Positions 1 through 6,544 of a stretch of 9,969 bases of DNA are shown one piece after another (positions within the stretch are counted from its first letter, which is position 1; every line of letters starts with the position of its first letter). This stretch comes from Ruminococcus sp. UBA3280. GTDB lineage: Bacteria > Bacillota > Clostridia > Oscillospirales > Ruminococcaceae. Location of the stretch: NCBI GenBank assembly GCA_002362175.1, contig DETU01000046.1:1-9969 (forward strand). The letters run 5' to 3'. The position numbers and the translations under genes were made by a program. The notes below the pieces were generated by a model. The model was not told the DNA's origin and searched no databases. It saw only the letters and a program-made list of their open reading frames with translations.

Positions 1-66
1 TTTTTATAATATTTTATCATATATCTAATTTATAAAAAATTCACATATCGGATTTTCTATATTTCA

Positions 67-95
67 TTGACAAAATTCAATAATTATTGTATAGT
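67..95 (+). promoter_or_regulatory. Promoter of the DUF4250-dockerin unit
   Basis: A perfect -35 box TTGACA (67-72) is followed by a 17-base spacer and a -10 box TATAGT (90-95), a textbook housekeeping sigma-factor spacing. The 66 bases before it are very A+T-rich and could act as an UP element. Transcription would start near 102, giving a leader of about 30 bases before the DUF4250 start at 133. No regulator site is evident. The unit ends at the terminator at 1734-1764. Confidence 0.75.
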
Positions 96-132
96 TATTT
101 TAGAGAATGTACAAAAAGGAGAATATTTATAC

Positions 133-309
133 ATGAATATGCCTAACGACCCCGCAATACTTCTCAGCTACATAAACACTATGCTGAGAGATGAATACAG
201 TTCGCTTGAAGAACTTTGCAAAAGTCTTTGCGTTCCGCAGGAACAGATTGAAACAAAGCTTTCATCAATCGGATATAAATACAGTCAGAAACAAAACCGT
301 TTCATTTAA
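133..309 (+). CDS. Small DUF4250 family protein
   Basis: This 58-residue protein matches the DUF4250 family from memory: a start like MPNDPAILLSYINTMLRD, a central 'SLEELC' helix, and an ending of the form 'IGYKYSQKQNRFI'. Family members are about 60 residues and of unknown function. The helix-turn-helix-like pattern LEELCKSLCVPQEQIETKL (residues about 26-44) might suggest nucleic-acid binding, but that is inference. There is no signal peptide or membrane helix, so it should be cytoplasmic. The ATG at 133 was chosen because AAGGAG (116-121) lies 11 bases before it. The longer frame opening with TTG at 67 would start inside the promoter. It is followed after 13 bases by the dockerin gene and is probably co-transcribed with it. 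Confidence 0.85.
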   Translation: MNMPNDPAILLSYINTMLRDEYSSLEELCKSLCVPQEQIETKLSSIGYKYSQKQNRFI

Positions 310-322
310 ACAGGAGGAAAAT

Positions 323-1726
323 ATGAAAACATTATTAAACAAGTTTACAGCCGTTATATCAGTATGTGCAATTGCATTGTGCAGTACGGCGTTTCCCGTT
401 TCGGCAGAAGATGCAGACGCAGTTTCCGAAATCACAATAACTTTTGACTATGCGTCAGACGGGGCAACGGTAGAGGACGAATCCGTATTTGCTCCCGTAA
501 CAGTACAATCGGGTTCTTCAATAATCATTCCCGAAGGAACTCCCAAACGTGACGGATATTTCTTCTCAGGCTGGACTTATGACGACATTCACGCATATAC
601 ATATGGTGACGTATTCCGTTCGCCCGACGGAAATGATGTTACTCTCAAAGCCATATGGGGTGAAAAAAATCAGGAAACAACTTACAATGTTGAATATGTG
701 GTTGAAATAAACGGTGATATTATTGATACTTCAAAGGAACTTCCCACAACCAAATACTACTCGGGACAGATTGCAGAAGTGTCTTTAATGGCTTATAACC
801 GTAACGATGCCGCCCAGTTCGGCTGGACTGACGGCACTAATACATTCGCAGGACAGGAAAAATTCATTATTCATGACCATGATGTTACACTTACTCCAAA
901 CTGGAACACAATATATAAAATCACATATACGGTCGGAGATGTTGACCGTGTTGTAGGTGCTAAGTTCATGGAATACGAACAGCCTGAAAAAACTACTACC
1001 GGACTTCAGGCAGACAGCCGTTTTTCACGCAACGGATTTAAAATTGCCGGCTGGCTCTGTGATGATGACAATAAAATTTATTCAACAAGTTTTCCTAAAT
1101 ATCTGATGCCGAGTCATGACGTGACTTTTACTGCTGTATGGGAGGCAAAAGAATACAATGTAGTTTTCAAGCAGGACGGAAAATCTTCAAACAATATCAA
1201 AATAAAGGGTAAAACCGATACCGAAATAATTACCCCATCTGCTACCATAACTCAGGACGGAAAATATCTCGCAGGCTGGAAAGACTCGGAAGGTACTGTT
1301 TATCCTGTCGGAAGTCCGTATATGATTAAAGGTGCAATAGCAGGTGCGGGAATAATCCTCGAAGCTGTATGGGAAGAAGGTACACCGCCCGAAACAACTA
1401 CAACTACCACACAGCAGTCTACCACCACTACAACAACTACCACGTCTACTGAAGAACCAATAGGAACAACTACAACACATACAATATGCCCTGAAATTAC
1501 TTATGGTGACGCAAATGTTGACGGCAAAGTAAACATTTCGGACGCTGTGCTGATTATGCAGTCAATTGCAAATCCTGATGAATTCAAAATAAAGGAAAGC
1601 GGAAAAATCAATGCTGATGTTACGGGACACGGTGATGGCATTACAAATAATGATGCTTTTGTAATTCAGCTTGTTGAAATAAAAACAATTACCGTAGATG
1701 ACCTTCCTTACGAATTAACAGAATAA
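323..1726 (+). CDS. Secreted InlB-repeat protein with C-terminal dockerin
   Basis: This 467-residue secreted protein is predicted to plug into a cellulosome. Residues 1-28 form a signal peptide: Lys near the start, a hydrophobic core, and probable cleavage after VSA (28/29). Four InlB-type/Flg_new-like repeats follow at about 37-113, 120-196, 197-274 and 276-352. Their ends match: VTLKAIW, VTLTPNW, VTFTAVW and IILEAVW; three carry a central GW preceded by S or A. Residues 353-390 are a threonine-rich linker. The dockerin (about 392-461) has a canonical first calcium loop D396-x-N398-x-D400-G...D407. The second loop, D432...D444, is one residue longer (DVTGHGDGITNND), as in many R. flavefaciens-type dockerins. 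No catalytic domain is visible, so a binding, adhesion or structural role is inferred. The start at 323 follows AGGAGG, and starts further upstream would remove the signal peptide. Confidence 0.88.
   Translation: MKTLLNKFTAVISVCAIALCSTAFPVSAEDADAVSEITITFDYASDGATVEDESVFAPVTVQSGSSIIIPEGTPKRDGYFFSGWTYDDIHAYTYGDVFRSPDGNDVTLKAIWGEKNQETTYNVEYVVEINGDIIDTSKELPTTKYYSGQIAEVSLMAYNRNDAAQFGWTDGTNTFAGQEKFIIHDHDVTLTPNWNTIYKITYTVGDVDRVVGAKFMEYEQPEKTTTGLQADSRFSRNGFKIAGWLCDDDNKIYSTSFPKYLMPSHDVTFTAVWEAKEYNVVFKQDGKSSNNIKIKGKTDTEIITPSATITQDGKYLAGWKDSEGTVYPVGSPYMIKGAIAGAGIILEAVWEEGTPPETTTTTTQQSTTTTTTTTSTEEPIGTTTTHTICPEITYGDANVDGKVNISDAVLIMQSIANPDEFKIKESGKINADVTGHGDGITNNDAFVIQLVEIKTITVDDLPYELTE
1394..1477 (+). repeat. 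ACN-codon repeat (threonine linker)
   Basis: This low-complexity tract is made largely of ACA, ACT and ACC codons and encodes the threonine linker between the last InlB repeat and the dockerin. Two blocks (six and eight Thr) are separated by Gln-Gln-Ser, and a four-Thr block follows after STEEPIG. The codons are mixed, so the repeat is exact at the protein level but not in the DNA. Such linkers in ruminococcal cellulosomal proteins are flexible and likely glycosylated (family knowledge). The tract could change length by slippage. Confidence 0.8.
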
Positions 1727-1733
1727 ATAAACG

Positions 1734-1764
1734 GACTGCCTGAAAATATCAGGCAGTCTTTTTT
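1734..1764 (+). terminator. Terminator after the dockerin gene
   Basis: A perfect 10-bp stem, GACTGCCTGA (1734-1743) with TCAGGCAGTC (1749-1758), closes a 5-base loop and is followed by six T (1759-1764). It lies 7 bases past the dockerin stop. The mntP stop codon on the other strand (1763-1765) overlaps the T run. The opposite strand after the stem reads CGTTTATTTATTC, a poor U-tract, so termination is stronger on the + strand but may be partly bidirectional between these converging genes. Confidence 0.9.
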
Positions 1765-2320
1765 AAATTATACCTTCCAGAAAAAGCTTTGCACCTATGA
1801 TTATGAGTACAATTCCGCCAACGGTTTCAGCCTTATTCCCCCACCTGCTCCCGAAACGGTTTCCGATTATCACACCAACAAGAGAAAGCAGAAAAGTGAC
1901 AATACCGATAACCGAAACAGAAAGTACAATATCTGAATGCTGTGCAGAAAAAACTATGCCTACCGCCATAGCATCAATACTTGTCGCAACGGAAAGCAAA
2001 GTCAGTTCCCTGATATTGATGCGGTAAACATCATTTTCCGTATTTTCCTTACCGAACGACTCAATAAGCATTTTTCCGCCGATAATTCCGAGTAGTATAA
2101 ATGCAATCCAGTGGTCAAATCTTGCAGTGACATCAGAAAAACGTTTACCGAGAAAATATCCTCCCAATGGCATAAGTGCCTGAAACACTCCGAAAAACAA
2201 GGCTGTAAGAAATGTACCGCAACGGTTTATTTTTTTCATTTTAAGTCCCTCGCAGACCGATGCCGAAAAAGCGTCTGTCGCAAGTCCTGCTGAAAGTAAC
2301 AATAATTCTGCCGTATTCAT
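1763..2320 (-). CDS. mntP: Manganese exporter MntP
   Basis: This 185-residue inner-membrane protein of the MntP (YebN, DUF204) family exports Mn2+ and protects against manganese excess. The length fits the family (about 185-190). Two pseudo-symmetric halves each carry the hallmark acidic motif: GLATDAFSAS with D16 and ATSIDAMAVG with D116, corresponding to the essential membrane aspartates of E. coli MntP. About six hydrophobic helices are visible, including 3-22, 35-57, 68-87, 107-125, 131-153 and 165-183. The ATG at 2318-2320 is preceded by GGAGAGG (2329-2335), which is buried in the 3' arm of a terminator-type hairpin. It is the last gene of the - strand run. No manganese riboswitch fits in the 60-base gap, although members of this family are often under one (established knowledge). 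Confidence 0.92.
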   Translation of the reverse strand: MNTAELLLLSAGLATDAFSASVCEGLKMKKINRCGTFLTALFFGVFQALMPLGGYFLGKRFSDVTARFDHWIAFILLGIIGGKMLIESFGKENTENDVYRINIRELTLLSVATSIDAMAVGIVFSAQHSDIVLSVSVIGIVTFLLSLVGVIIGNRFGSRWGNKAETVGGIVLIIIGAKLFLEGII

Positions 2321-2373
2321 AAAAAAATCCTCTCCGCAATTATTTTCACAAATAATTATATTGCAGAGAGGAT
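2321..2373 (-). terminator. Hairpin terminator holding the mntP ribosome site
   Basis: Bases 2360-2373 pair with 2327-2340 over 14 positions. In - strand RNA all pair, with one G-U wobble (2335/2365) that would be a C-A mismatch on the + strand, so the structure is built for the - strand. Seven U follow (2327-2321) directly before the mntP ATG. It should end the upstream yebC-GNAT transcript. Its 3' arm contains GGAGAGG, the only ribosome-binding site for mntP, so the hairpin also hides that site. The 19-base A+T-rich loop could form further pairs. Confidence 0.8.
2355..2360 (-). promoter_or_regulatory. Possible internal -10 box for mntP
   Basis: A perfect TATAAT occurs on the - strand at the junction of the 5' arm and loop of the hairpin before mntP. 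A start about 7 bases downstream would give an mRNA holding only the 3' arm, leaving the mntP ribosome site free. No convincing -35 lies 17 bases upstream (TAATAT at that place) and no TGn extension is present. In A+T-rich DNA this could be chance. Confidence 0.3.
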
Positions 2374-2380
2374 AAATATA

Positions 2381-2878
2381 TTACAGTTTGTACTCCATTA
2401 TATAGTCGTCCATAACGAAACCGTTTCCGATATCCGTAACAACAGAATCAATAATTTCAAATCCCTTTTTTCCATAAACACTTACAGCGTGATTATTGTA
2501 CTTGTTTACGGTAAGATATACAGACGTTTTTCCCGCTTTTTCCGCTTCCGCAAAAACACGGTTAAGCATTTCCGAAGCAATACCCTTTCCACGTCTGTCG
2601 TTTATGAGATAAAGCTTGCTCAGGAAAAAACGACTGTCCTTTTCAGGTTTTACGGCTATATATCCGCACAGACCGTCATTGTCGCTTACCGAAAAATAAC
2701 AATAATCCTGATTTGCAACCTGTTCTTTCATTGCTTCATATGACTGAAATTTTTCAACCATATAGTCAATCTGTTCTTCTGAAAGAATCACGGGAAAGAA
2801 CTCGTGCCATATTTTTTCGGCAAGTTCCGCAACTTCACAAAGTTTTTCGTCAGTTTCAACCCTGTCTATCTTAACCAT
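2381..2878 (-). CDS. GNAT family N-acetyltransferase
   Basis: This 165-residue cytoplasmic protein has the Gcn5-related acetyltransferase fold, which moves acetyl from acetyl-CoA to an amine. Motif A is clear: the strand FFLSKLYL (84-91), then the CoA pyrophosphate loop R96-G-K-G-I-A101 and its helix. Motif B follows around 120-141 with LTVNKYNNHAVSVYGKKGF, including the typical Asn and Tyr. The N-terminal 'EQIDYMVEKFQS' pattern (35-46) is common in clostridial GNATs of unassigned substrate. I cannot name the substrate; small amines, amino acids or protein N-termini are all possible. The ATG lies 3 bases after the yebC stop, and its ribosome site (GAGG) sits inside the end of yebC, so the two are almost surely co-translated. 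The hairpin at 2321-2373 follows. Confidence 0.87.
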   Translation of the reverse strand: MVKIDRVETDEKLCEVAELAEKIWHEFFPVILSEEQIDYMVEKFQSYEAMKEQVANQDYCYFSVSDNDGLCGYIAVKPEKDSRFFLSKLYLINDRRGKGIASEMLNRVFAEAEKAGKTSVYLTVNKYNNHAVSVYGKKGFEIIDSVVTDIGNGFVMDDYIMEYKL

Positions 2879-2881
2879 TGA

Positions 2882-3616
2882 TTAGTCCTCGACAGGCATT
2901 TCCCAGTTGTGATATACATTCTGGACATCGTCATTATCTTCAAGATGTTCAAGAAGAAGATTCATTTTCTTGATGTGTTCTTCATCAGTGAGAGTTGTGT
3001 AGTTTGCGGGAATCTGCTCAATTTCGGCGGAAATTACATTATATCCCTTTTCTGTAAGACCCTCACGGAGAGCATGGAGATTTTCGGGACTGCACTCAAT
3101 TTCAACGGTTTCTTCGTTAACGTCCAAATCATCACCGCCACAGTCAAAAACATCTTCCATAACAGCGTCCTCATCAAGACCCGTATTTTCAAGAACAACT
3201 ATTCCCTTCTTACTGAACATAAAGGAAACACAGCCTGTTGTGCCGAGATTTCCGCCGAACTTGTCAAAATAATGACGTACATCGCCCGCAGTTCTGTTCT
3301 TGTTGTCGGTAAGGCACTCAACAATTACAGCAACGCCGTTAGGACCGTAACCCTCGTACACCATATTTTCGTAATTATTTTTATCTTCACCGCCTGCGGC
3401 TTTCTTTATAACTCTTTCAATGTTGTCGTTGGGAACGTTATTAGCCTTTGCCTTTGCGATAAGGTCACGGAGCTTGCTGTTATTGTTAGGGTCAGGACCG
3501 CCCTCTCTTACGACAACCGTGATTTCACGTCCGATTTTTGTGAAAATCTTACCTTTCACAGCATCGGTAGCTTCCTTTTTACGCTTGATATTGTTCCATT
3601 TTGAATGACCCGACAT
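2882..3616 (-). CDS. yebC: YebC/PmpR family protein
   Basis: This 244-residue cytoplasmic protein is full length for the YebC/PmpR/TACO1 family. The N-terminus MSGHSKWNNIKRKKEATDA with GKIFTKIGREI is diagnostic. The central region 'YEGYGPNGVAVIVECLTDNKNRTAGDVRHYFDK' (about 87-119, split by natural motif boundaries) matches the family core, and the acidic C-terminus ends in EDNDDVQNVYHNW. Family members were first described as DNA-binding regulators. More recent work on YebC and mitochondrial TACO1 points to a role at the ribosome on difficult sequences such as proline runs. That fits its place downstream of ribosome-assembly genes, but the operon link is inference. The ATG is preceded by AAGGAG (3627-3632). 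The GNAT gene follows after 3 bases. Confidence 0.95.
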   Translation of the reverse strand: MSGHSKWNNIKRKKEATDAVKGKIFTKIGREITVVVREGGPDPNNNSKLRDLIAKAKANNVPNDNIERVIKKAAGGEDKNNYENMVYEGYGPNGVAVIVECLTDNKNRTAGDVRHYFDKFGGNLGTTGCVSFMFSKKGIVVLENTGLDEDAVMEDVFDCGGDDLDVNEETVEIECSPENLHALREGLTEKGYNVISAEIEQIPANYTTLTDEEHIKKMNLLLEHLEDNDDVQNVYHNWEMPVED

Positions 3617-3644
3617 TTTTTCATTACTCCTTTATCTATAAATG

Positions 3645-3878
3645 TTAGTCCGTTGTATAATAATAATTTTCGTCAGACGCTTTTTCAATCCGTCTGATTT
3701 CGCTGTGCTTTTCATCATAGTAATCAATAATGGCTACAATTACCGCACCGACTGCAAAGCCTGCAAAGAAACCAAATCCCGCACCTTTCCAGAAAATATC
3801 CGGACACTTACGGACCGCTGAAAGCTTCTTCGCCTTTACAGGCTTTATCTTCTTCACTTTATTGGAAACCTTTTTCAT
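3645..3878 (-). CDS. Small one-helix membrane protein, unknown function
   Basis: I do not recognise a family for this 77-residue protein. Residues 1-24 are strongly basic (11 Lys/Arg). Residues about 29-51 form one membrane helix rich in glycine with GxxxG-like spacing (WKGAGFGFFAGFAVGAVIVA). The tail is charged and ends in a tyrosine cluster, NYYYTTD. By the positive-inside rule the N-terminus should face the cytoplasm and the tail the outside. The glycine spacing suggests helix-helix packing or oligomers (inference). The gene is likely real: AGGAGG (3887-3892) lies 8 bases before the ATG, and it sits in a tight run, 26 bases after the AIM24 gene and 28 before yebC. An alternative view is a tail or spacer protein coupled to AIM24 at the membrane. 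Confidence 0.75.
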   Translation of the reverse strand: MKKVSNKVKKIKPVKAKKLSAVRKCPDIFWKGAGFGFFAGFAVGAVIVAIIDYYDEKHSEIRRIEKASDENYYYTTD

Positions 3879-3904
3879 AGTACACTCCTCCTGATACTGA
3901 TATT

Positions 3905-4708
3905 TTATCCCTTTGCCGAAACACTGTTGGTTGCCTTTACAAGTGATGCTGATGATGTAACAGGTGCCATAAGAACACGACCCGTACCTCTATAAACATT
4001 CACAAAACCTTCACCGCTCGCCGCAGAACCGATAAAAGACTTTGTTGCTTTCTCAACGGTAAAACTAAGTGAGTTCGACCAGCAGACAGCCATATCCCCG
4101 TCTATTCTCAGTTCGTCGTTTTCAAGTTCAATTTCAATAAGTTCGTCTTCGGGGACGTTGCTTTCCAATGCAACTACACCAGTTCCTCCGAGTGAAAGAT
4201 TGAAAATTCCTTCTCCGCCGAGAACCGCAGAAGATAAGTTCTTCCTTGCTGAAATACTGTGCTTTACAGTACCGTCACAGGCAAGAAACATACCGTCCTC
4301 AACCACCAGACCCGACTGCCACTGACTTACATCTTTGAGAATTATATATTTATAGGTCGGTTCAAGAACAAGCAAACCGTTTCCGCTGTATTTCGGCTTT
4401 ACTGCCGATTCTTTCGTAACAGCACCCTTGAACATCTTACCCATGAAGTCACCAACACCCTTTACGTCGGTAGTAAGTTTTATATTTCCTGCCGTCCACT
4501 GCATCGCACCTGCCTGAAGAACAGCTGTGTTTGAGCCGTCCATATTAACAACAACCTGTCTTCGACGGACTCCCATTTCTTTCATAAAATACTCTGTTGC
4601 GGCATTATATGAAGAAACACTAACATCACTCCTGTATTCAAGCACACTGAAATTACCAAGTGTCTTTACAATGCTTCTTGTTTTGTTTTCAAGATTCAGT
4701 ATATTCAT
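3905..4708 (-). CDS. AIM24 family protein
   Basis: This 267-residue protein belongs to the AIM24 (TIGR00266-like) family. It is a beta-rich, glycine-rich protein related in name to yeast mitochondrial Aim24; its bacterial function is not established. Family features are: QAGAMQWTAGNI (65-76), GVGDFMGKMFKGA (84-96), the 'GNGLLVLEP' strand (109-117), a LGGEGIFNLSLGGTGVVAL core (163-181) and a C-terminal GEGFVNVYRGTGRVLMAP (232-249). No signal peptide or membrane helix is visible, so it should be cytoplasmic or peripheral. The start ATG is preceded by AAAGGAA. It lies 84 bases after mrnC with no - strand terminator between them and no clear promoter, so it is probably read through from obg-mrnC. 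The small membrane protein follows at 26 bases. Confidence 0.85.
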   Translation of the reverse strand: MNILNLENKTRSIVKTLGNFSVLEYRSDVSVSSYNAATEYFMKEMGVRRRQVVVNMDGSNTAVLQAGAMQWTAGNIKLTTDVKGVGDFMGKMFKGAVTKESAVKPKYSGNGLLVLEPTYKYIILKDVSQWQSGLVVEDGMFLACDGTVKHSISARKNLSSAVLGGEGIFNLSLGGTGVVALESNVPEDELIEIELENDELRIDGDMAVCWSNSLSFTVEKATKSFIGSAASGEGFVNVYRGTGRVLMAPVTSSASLVKATNSVSAKG

Positions 4709-4792
4709 TTTTCATTCCTTTCCGATTATTATTTTTACTTTGTCAGGCTTGTTCTGATAATTTTTAAACAATCGTCGGGAATAAAAATAAAA

Positions 4793-5200
4793 TCAAAAAT
4801 CAAGCAAAACATTTTCCGTCATAATATTGAACAACTCGTTTATCCTGTCATTTCTTCCAAGAAGAAACAGATAGCCGAAAAGTGATTCAATAGCCGTCGC
4901 CCTGCGGTAATCGACGGCTTCGGCGTGTTTCGGTACAGTATTCCCCGTTGCATTGCGTCCACGTTTCAGAACGGCAAATTCCTTTTCTGAAAGATTTTCT
5001 GCCGTAATATCATAAACAGACGACTGAAATTCCGCACACACAAGTTTTATCTTCGCCGAATGAAGCTTTGCGACGGGCATATTTGCCTTACGCAGTAAAA
5101 AATCCCTTACAAGAGTATCGTATACACTGTCACCGAGAAAAGCGAGAGTAAGCGGACTATACTGGTTAACTTCACGTTCGGTCAAATATTTTCTTTCCAT
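4793..5200 (-). CDS. mrnC: Mini-ribonuclease III
   Basis: This 135-residue RNase III-type nuclease lacks the double-stranded RNA-binding domain; in Bacillus subtilis the enzyme (143 residues) trims 23S rRNA precursor ends. The catalytic region is visible: LAFLGDSVYD (19-28) with the metal-binding Asp24, then LKRGRNA (family signature, about 78-84) and a second acidic site in RRATAIESLFGYLFL with Glu near 107. The ATG at 5198-5200 gives a normal family N-terminus, 1 base after the obg TGA (TGATATG), so translation probably restarts from obg. The ribosome site for this ATG is poor. TTG codons upstream at 5231, 5222, 5216 and 5210 are in frame and would add up to 11 residues, with GAGGG (5228-5232) serving one of them. 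The start is therefore uncertain while the product is not. Confidence 0.9.
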   Translation of the reverse strand: MERKYLTEREVNQYSPLTLAFLGDSVYDTLVRDFLLRKANMPVAKLHSAKIKLVCAEFQSSVYDITAENLSEKEFAVLKRGRNATGNTVPKHAEAVDYRRATAIESLFGYLFLLGRNDRINELFNIMTENVLLDF

Positions 5201-5201
5201 A

Positions 5202-6479
5202 TCAGTAAACAAAGTCAAATTCAAAGCCCTCAAGATTTACGGTATCGCCTTCCTGAATACCCATTTCCTCAAGTTTTGCGATAATTCCGCTGTTGATAAG
5301 AACACGCTGGAAATACTGCAATGAAGAATAGTCATCGGGGTCAACGGTACGCATAATGGGCTGAATCCACTGTGCCTCCACATAGTAAACGCCGTCCTCA
5401 ACAGTAATTTCAAACTTCTTTCCTGCACCTGCCATTTCGTCAAGTTCAGCCTGCGGAACAGGTTCTGGTTCATACTCCTTAATAGGCGGAAGGGTATCGA
5501 GAACTTCCGAAACTTTCTTTATAAGTTCCGACGTACCCTTAGTGGTTGCGGCTGAAATGCAGAAGAAAGGAATCCCCTTTGCCTCAATATACTGTCGAAA
5601 TTCTGCTATCTGTTCTTCTGTCGCCATATCAGATTTATTTGCGGCAACAATCTGCGGACGTTCTGAAAGTTCTTCATTAAACTTTGCCAGTTCTGCATTT
5701 ATGACTTCAAAATCCTCACACGGATTACGTCCTTCAATGCCTGAAACGTCCACAACGTGAACTATCAGACGGCATCTTTCAACGTGACGCAGAAATTCGT
5801 GACCCAAGCCTACACCGTCGCCCGCACCCTCTATAAGTCCCGGAATATCCGCCATAACAAACGATTTTTCTTCATCTGTCCTGACAACTCCCAGAACGGG
5901 TGTAAGGGTGGTAAAATGATAATTTGCAATTTTCGGTTTTGCCGCACTGACAACGGAAATAAGCGTTGATTTTCCTACATTGGGATAGCCGACAAGTCCG
6001 ACATCAGCAAGGAGTTTCAGTTCAAGTGTAACTTCAAACTCTTCTCCCATAAAACCGGGCTTTGCGAATCTCGGAATCTGACGTGTTGACGTTGCAAAAT
6101 GAACATTTCCCTTTCCTCCTGCACCGCCTTTTGCAAGAACTTTAGGCTCGTCCGACGACATATCAGCCATAATTCTGCCTGTTTTTGCGTCACGGATAAC
6201 CGTGCCTCTCGGAACTTTAACAATCAACGGCGGAGCACTTCTGCCCGTACAGTTTCGGGAAGAACCGTTCTGACCACGTTCTGCCACATATTTTCTTTTA
6301 TATCTGAAATCTATGAGGGTTGAAAAGTTGTCGTCCACCTGAAAGACAACATCTCCTCCACGTCCTCCGTCACCGCCGTCCGGACCGCCTGCCGCAACGT
6401 ATTTTTCACGGTGAAAAGATACCGCACCGTCACCGCCGTCACCGGCTTTTATTTTAATTTTCGCCTTATCAACGAACAT
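5202..6479 (-). CDS. obg: GTPase Obg/CgtA
   Basis: This 425-residue GTPase acts in late assembly of the 50S subunit and in stress and sporulation control in various bacteria. Three domains are present. The glycine-rich Obg fold (1-158) starts MFVDKAKIKIKAGDGGDG. The G domain carries G1 GYPNVGKST (164-172), a switch I region TTLTP (190-194), G3 DIPGL (211-215), G4 NKSD (281-284) and G5 SAA (309-311). The C-terminal OCT domain (about 354-425) marks the Gram-positive form. All nucleotide-binding motifs are intact. GGAGG lies 6 bases before the ATG. It follows rpmA after 65 bases that hold a terminator-like hairpin and no visible promoter, so its level may be set by readthrough from the rplU promoter. 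mrnC starts 1 base after the stop. Confidence 0.97.
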   Translation of the reverse strand: MFVDKAKIKIKAGDGGDGAVSFHREKYVAAGGPDGGDGGRGGDVVFQVDDNFSTLIDFRYKRKYVAERGQNGSSRNCTGRSAPPLIVKVPRGTVIRDAKTGRIMADMSSDEPKVLAKGGAGGKGNVHFATSTRQIPRFAKPGFMGEEFEVTLELKLLADVGLVGYPNVGKSTLISVVSAAKPKIANYHFTTLTPVLGVVRTDEEKSFVMADIPGLIEGAGDGVGLGHEFLRHVERCRLIVHVVDVSGIEGRNPCEDFEVINAELAKFNEELSERPQIVAANKSDMATEEQIAEFRQYIEAKGIPFFCISAATTKGTSELIKKVSEVLDTLPPIKEYEPEPVPQAELDEMAGAGKKFEITVEDGVYYVEAQWIQPIMRTVDPDDYSSLQYFQRVLINSGIIAKLEEMGIQEGDTVNLEGFEFDFVY

Positions 6480-6504
6480 TCTATACCTCCGGAAATTTCT
6501 TAAA

Positions 6505-6534
6505 GAAAAATCCCAAGCGAACTGCTCGGGATTT
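6505..6534 (-). terminator. Terminator or attenuator between rpmA and obg
   Basis: On the - strand an 11-bp stem (6524-6534 with 6508-6518) closes a 5-base loop and is followed by TTTTTC. One pair is a G-U wobble (6515/6527) that would be an A-C mismatch on the + strand, so it acts on - strand RNA. Only about 25 bases separate the U-run from the obg start, too few for an independent promoter. Partial readthrough is therefore inferred, giving more L21, Prp and L27 than Obg. TTTCTTTAAGAAA overlaps the 3' side and could make a minor alternative pairing. Confidence 0.8.
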
Positions 6535-6544
6535 ATTATGTTAC

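Noticed and set aside
67..132. N-terminal extension of the DUF4250 frame from a TTG at 67
   Set aside because: The TTG is part of the TTGACA -35 box and the -10 box lies inside the extension. The ATG at 133 has AAGGAG and gives the family N-terminus.
191..322. Longer start of the dockerin protein at 191
   Set aside because: It overlaps the DUF4250 gene in another frame and would bury the signal peptide. AGGAGG supports the ATG at 323.
1187..1480. Cysteine/serine-rich - strand frame opposite the dockerin gene
   Set aside because: Its composition is the antisense of the ACN threonine codons, and no start signal supports it.
2321..2380. Manganese (yybP-ykoY) riboswitch before mntP
   Set aside because: The 60-base gap is filled by the terminator hairpin and is too short for that riboswitch; none of its conserved pieces was seen.
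2909..3604. Long + strand open frame opposite yebC
   Set aside because: It is antisense to a clear yebC gene, has no ribosome site of note and resembles no family; codon bias of the real gene keeps it open.
4740..4765. Hairpin with a T-run on the + strand between mrnC and AIM24
   Set aside because: The 7-bp, A+T-rich stem with one G-U pair points to the + strand, where no gene ends. It is probably chance.
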